Shown here piece by piece: positions 60,628-64,000 of a stretch of DNA of 64,000 nucleotides. Below the pieces are notes generated by a model. The model did not search any database. It saw nothing but the letters and a program-made list of their open reading frames with translations, and was not told the origin of the DNA. Each line of letters opens with the position of its first letter. Position 1 is the first letter of the stretch. Both the position numbers and the translations under genes were made by a program. The stretch is taken from assembly GCF_024679095.1 (NCBI RefSeq), contig NW_026111754.1, forward strand, positions 1,122,501 to 1,186,500, read 5' to 3'. The stretch comes from Eriocheir sinensis (Eukaryota; Arthropoda; Malacostraca; Decapoda; Varunidae).

Positions 60628-60826
60628 CAGGCCCGTAATTTTGGCAGATATCTGTGGGGCTAGAGGCACATAGGTTCATGAGGTGGGGGAGTTAGGGCCA
60701 AGCGAAGCGAGTATACGCTGTTTTGAGATTTTTTGTAAGCACTTTAGGGGCATTTTGAGGCCGATATATAATACATTGGGGGGCTACCTCTATAGCCTCC
60801 CTAGCCCCCCCGAAATTATGGCCCTG
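60628..60826. mobile_element. MITE-like element with CAGG termini
   Basis: The left end CAGGCCCGTAATTTTGG and the right end read inward, CAGGGCCATAATTTCGG, match at 14 of 17 positions. The interior is G-rich on one side and C-rich on the other, and 199 bp long. There is no convincing target duplication (flanks AATTAA and ATAAAC), so the superfamily is unassigned. Confidence 0.6.
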
Positions 60827-62101
60827 ATAAACTAGCTTCACTACTGAAATGACAACACTTGCCCCTCCAAAGGATTAGCGACCGCGCCCTAAATCGGCAG
60901 GCCAAGCAGGACAAGTCACCAACAGCACCTGACTTTCACCTCAGTCGATGAATAAGTTCAATAAGCACAAAATGTCTACTGTTATAGTAGAGTTATAGTA
61001 GAGTGCAGTTCCATTTTAATGGCGATTTATTTGAAAGGCACTTAATGCTGCGACAGTTAACAAAAAAAAGTTTCCATGTTGCAGTTGCATAACATTATCA
61101 CTTTCAGTGTCATCTCAATTTGCATTTACATTTCATTAAAATAATTATCTCCAACATCTGTTGAGCTAGCGATGGAAGTCTAGGACTTTGTGGAGTCGCC
61201 ACGGCCCGCTAATCCCATTCATTGAGGTGAAGCCGCCGAACTGTAATTTTTAGGGCCGCAAGATGAGGGATACCCGGGTGAGAGCTCACGTCCACTACAT
61301 AGTCCAGCAGCAGGGTCCGTGAAATTTAGGAATCGTTCAACACCCCTACAGATAAGGTTTGGCTTGATAGGATCGTTGTAGACCTCTGGAACACCCCCTA
61401 GGTAGTTTGTGGTTTTAAATTGTGGTATCACTTAAAAAATATAGACCGATTTACAAAAAAAAGTGAGAAAAATAATTTTTGCGTAATCACTTCATTTTAT
61501 TAACAGGAATCAGAGTTATTTTGGACGAAAAATACATGTGTTATATATCAAATGGTCTGCAATGAAATACTCTATCAGTACATGTATATGAAGTTTGGCT
61601 TCTACCTCACTTCTGATGAGGGTATTACGTGAAATGCAAGAAGAGTGGAAGAAATGCTAGTTTTCCATTTTGTATCATATTGAGACTACTTCTCCTTCCT
61701 TTCACATAAAACATAAATTGTTTCTTATGCCACCAAAAACTGCCCCTATTATTCTATTATATCTTGTGAAAGAATGAGCAACATACATCAATTATTATTA
61801 CCGCAGGAAGAACGTTAGTATCAACAATCCATAGTCACTCCGCACCCTTAAATCTGGGTGTCTCTGTACCGAGTACTACTTCCAGATGTACAACATTTAT
61901 TCAGTTGTATCAATACCTTTTAACATTGATATAAACATAAAATTAGGCATGTATGTTTTGGGTTACCATATTTTGTTTACTTCATTTTGTTTACCATATA
62001 TTATCATATTTTACATAGTGTGAATAGAGGATTAATTACAGACTGTAGGTGAGTTAATGTATACTTTTCTTTTGTTCTTATAGGTTAAATGAGCTGCAGC
62101 A
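60827..62101. other. Unassigned AT-rich stretch upstream of the unknown gene
   Basis: No gene recognised. It could hold the promoter or 5' part of the gene or transposon at 62102. TTACTT/GTTTACC words repeat near 61960-62000. Confidence 0.4.
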
Positions 62102-62327
62102 ATGGCAAATGTAGAGGGTCTAGAAGAACTGAATCTCAAACCATCTAAACGAAGGAAGCTGACAGATTTCAATAAGTGCATTGTCTGCCAGGTGGGCACA
62201 CAAGAAATCTTAAGAAAGCCTAAGAAATCCTCCATACAAACACTAGTTGCTGCCTCAAACTACGCCAAGATGATGTGTATGAGCGATTGGAAGTCTGATC
62301 TGACATCTTATCAAATATTAATGTAAA

Positions 62328-62807
62328 ATGGCACTCAAATTGCTATGCAAATGGACTAGTATGAGAATTTGCGATACAAACAGCAAATTTCACTCTCATC
62401 AACAACACTGTCTGGTTCAGCTGGGACAACCAGGGTATCCAGGGGACACTGCACCACCACTGATTGACCAAATGTTTGTTTTGCAAAAGACTAACACACA
62501 AAAGGTGAAGGAGATGTTCAGGGTCAGTACATTCCAAGCATGTGAGACAATAATGCAGGCCGCCATCGCAAAGGGTGATGATAATCTGCTGCGGGTCACA
62601 CGTGGTGTCAATAATGACTTAATTGCAGCTGAAGCCAGGTATCATAAAACTTGTCATGCTTCATACATCAGCAAGGCCAACCTATGTCAGCTGCATTCCA
62701 TGAAGGTGGACAAGAAAACTACTTATGATGCAGTGTTCAGAGAATTAGCTGATCAGATTACCATGGAACTGCAACATGGAAAGCTTTTGAAACATCAGCA
62801 TTGCTAA
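62328..62807 (+). pseudogene. Unknown protein, second Cys/His module
   Basis: A 159-codon frame. Its first ~50 codons are probably not the coding frame, because the neighbouring frame gives the WHSNCYA unit. From about residue 55 it reads KVKEMFRVSTFQACETIMQA, DDNLLRVTRGVNNDLIAAEA and RYHKTCHASYISKANL. The H-x3-C-x3-Y pattern repeats that of the first module, suggesting tandem zinc-binding modules. This is inference from spacing. Confidence 0.55.
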
Positions 62808-63386
62808 TCAGATACAAAGCCATGCTGCAGGAACAGGGAGTGATGGGTGAAAGGTACACCAGTCAGCGACTGAAACTGAGACTAAAGAAATTCTTTGAGG
62901 TGACATTGTCTTCCACCAGCCTCATGATCGACTAAATCAGAGCTCCTGTACTCTAGTTCCATATCAGTTAAAAGACATCCTGAACTCTGTTTATCAATCC
63001 AATTCAACAATCAGTGAGTATCCTCTAACTGCAGCTGCTGTGGATAAAGGTGATCCAGTAAAGTTGCTGTACCAGACAGCCAAGCTTATCAAGTCTGAGA
63101 TCAGTGACTGCCAAGGCATATCATTAAGGCCGCCTAACATCTCAGACTTATCACTGACCAAATCTAAGTCACTGATACCAGACAAACTCTATTGGCTACT
63201 AAGGTGGATCATCACAAATTCAGACAAGGAAGGCGAGGGTGATTTGTCATCACCTGAATGTAGCAGCTCATCAGATGAAAGACGTGTTGTGATGCTAGCA
63301 CAGGACATTATGCACTGTGCAACTCATGCCTGCACAAACATGCCCAAACATGCCTACTGAATTCCTACGACGCCGGCACTACTCAG

Positions 63387-63659
63387 ATGATGGACTTTGT
63401 TGAACAGAGACTAAATACCAATAACGTGAATTTTTTTAATGCTATACCAAACCTGAAGATCAAAACATTTGCCTCTCTAGCAAAGAAGAAAACAGTGAAA
63501 ACAGCTGACAAAAAGGTACTAACTTTTGGTGCTGACCGTGACCTTTTTGGTCGACTTGTGATTGCAGCAAGAGCTCGAGATATTGACTTGAAAGATGTAC
63601 TAAGTTATGAACTTGCAACAGTACCATACTCCCTTGCACATCCTGATGGCAGTCTATGA
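63387..63659 (+). pseudogene. Unknown protein, central conserved-looking part
   Basis: A 90-codon frame with FVEQRLNTNNVNFFNAIPNL, then VLTFGADRDLFGRLVIAARA and VLSYELATVPYSLAHPDGSL, ending at a stop after GSL. The coding sense continues without a gap in another frame from about 63657 (MKTNKGVLL...), so one base is lost or gained at 63655-63660. Confidence 0.6.
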
Positions 63660-63756
63660 AGACAAACAAAGGCGTACTCCTTACGGAGTTGGAGAAAAGG
63701 ATTCCAAGTTCAACCAAATCCGCCACCAATAGCCAGTGGGAAGTGTTCAGCACACC

Positions 63757-64000
63757 TCTTTGATGCAATGGCAGTGATACAGGTAACAAAGTTTGGTGGG
63801 GTAGTGACCTTCGGTGAAATGGCTTCCAAATATTACAACCAGCTTATTGCACCGCTTGGTAAAAATGGATGTCGGCGTGTTGATGTTGTCTTTGACCGCT
63901 ACCTTGATCTGTCAATCAAGGCTGGGGAGCGAAGGAAACGTGGTGCATCTGCAGGCTTACAGGTCAACATTCAAGGTCCAGACACACCAGTCCCAAAGCA
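63757..64000 (+). pseudogene. Unknown protein, C-terminal part, incomplete
   Basis: The frame from about 63757 is open to the window end: LFDAMAVIQVTKFGGVVTFG, YYNQLIAPLGKNGCRRVDVV, FDRYLDLSIKAGERRKRGAS and NIQGPDTPVPK. The acidic VDVVFDRYLD segment is reminiscent of nuclease-type active-site strands, but no fold can be assigned from this alone. Confidence 0.6.

Larger units (their letters stand above)
62102..64000 (+). pseudogene. Unrecognised Cys/His protein, frameshifted, runs off the window
   Basis: Plus-strand coding region in at least five overlapping frames. Frame 1 (62102-62326) has a basic KPSKRRKLTDF segment and CIVCQ. The next frame around 62329 reads WHSNCYA. Frame 62328-62807 ends with a similar unit, RYHKTCHASYISKANL. 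Then 63040-63360 (LRPPNISDLSLTKSKSLIPD, HCATHACTNMPKHAY), 63387-63659 (KVLTFGADRDLFGRLVIAAR, DVLSYELATVPYSLAHPDGS), a piece from 63660 (KTNKGVLLTELEKRIPSS) and a piece from about 63757 to the end (FDAMAVIQVTKFGGVVTFGE, VDVVFDRYLDLSIKAGERRK). I recall similar multi-copy uncharacterised proteins in marine invertebrates, but this is memory only. Function unknown. It could be a transposon protein. Confidence 0.65.

Overview
Eukaryotic, intron-era, repeat-dominated DNA with no operons, ribosome binding sites or intact host gene that I can identify. Long dinucleotide arrays (TA, CA, AG), an ATT array, tRNA-derived SINEs with a shared body, jockey-like and CR1-like LINEs and a Ty3/gypsy element point to an arthropod, most likely a decapod crustacean (crab or shrimp). 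The assignment rests on general repeat character, not on a diagnostic gene. LINE labels A to E below are local names.

Left flank (1-26,030). Mostly nested dead transposons. LINE-A (jockey-like, minus) occupies about 1.8-7.66 kb in several copies. One copy is split by a 645-bp hAT-type element with a perfect 8-bp target duplication. SINEs and a perfect 37-bp hairpin lie at 8-14 kb. A degraded CR1-like LINE-B (plus) fills 14.5-18.3 kb. A Ty3/gypsy element (plus) fills 20.4-25.2 kb. It landed inside a LINE-A fragment, was later hit by a SINE, has lost the catalytic Asp pair of its RT, and stops before RNase H.

Centre (26,030-57,362). The dominant structure is a giant inverted repeat: a left arm of about 14.0 kb (26,030-39,980) and a right arm of about 14.5 kb (42,832-57,362), separated by a 2.85-kb spacer made of two LINE fragments. 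Every feature of the left arm returns in reverse order and orientation in the right arm. The arms are nearly identical beside the spacer and increasingly different outward. The outer right arm carries many small indels and a SINE scrambled with minisatellite units, which looks like a poor consensus. The structure may be a real segmental palindrome, two haplotypes joined head to head, or a fold-back assembly error. The sequence alone does not settle this.

Right flank (57,362-64,000). A 510-bp TA array is followed by a CR1-like LINE-D on the minus strand with an AG array inside its reading frame, a short MITE, and, from 62.1 kb to the window end, a multi-frame plus-strand coding region of an unrecognised protein family. 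That region has two Cys/His modules and a long conserved-looking C-terminal part. It is the best candidate here for an undescribed gene or transposon protein.

The genes do not work together as a pathway. The biology on show is transposon nesting, microsatellite birth inside LINE coding sequence, and inverted duplication.
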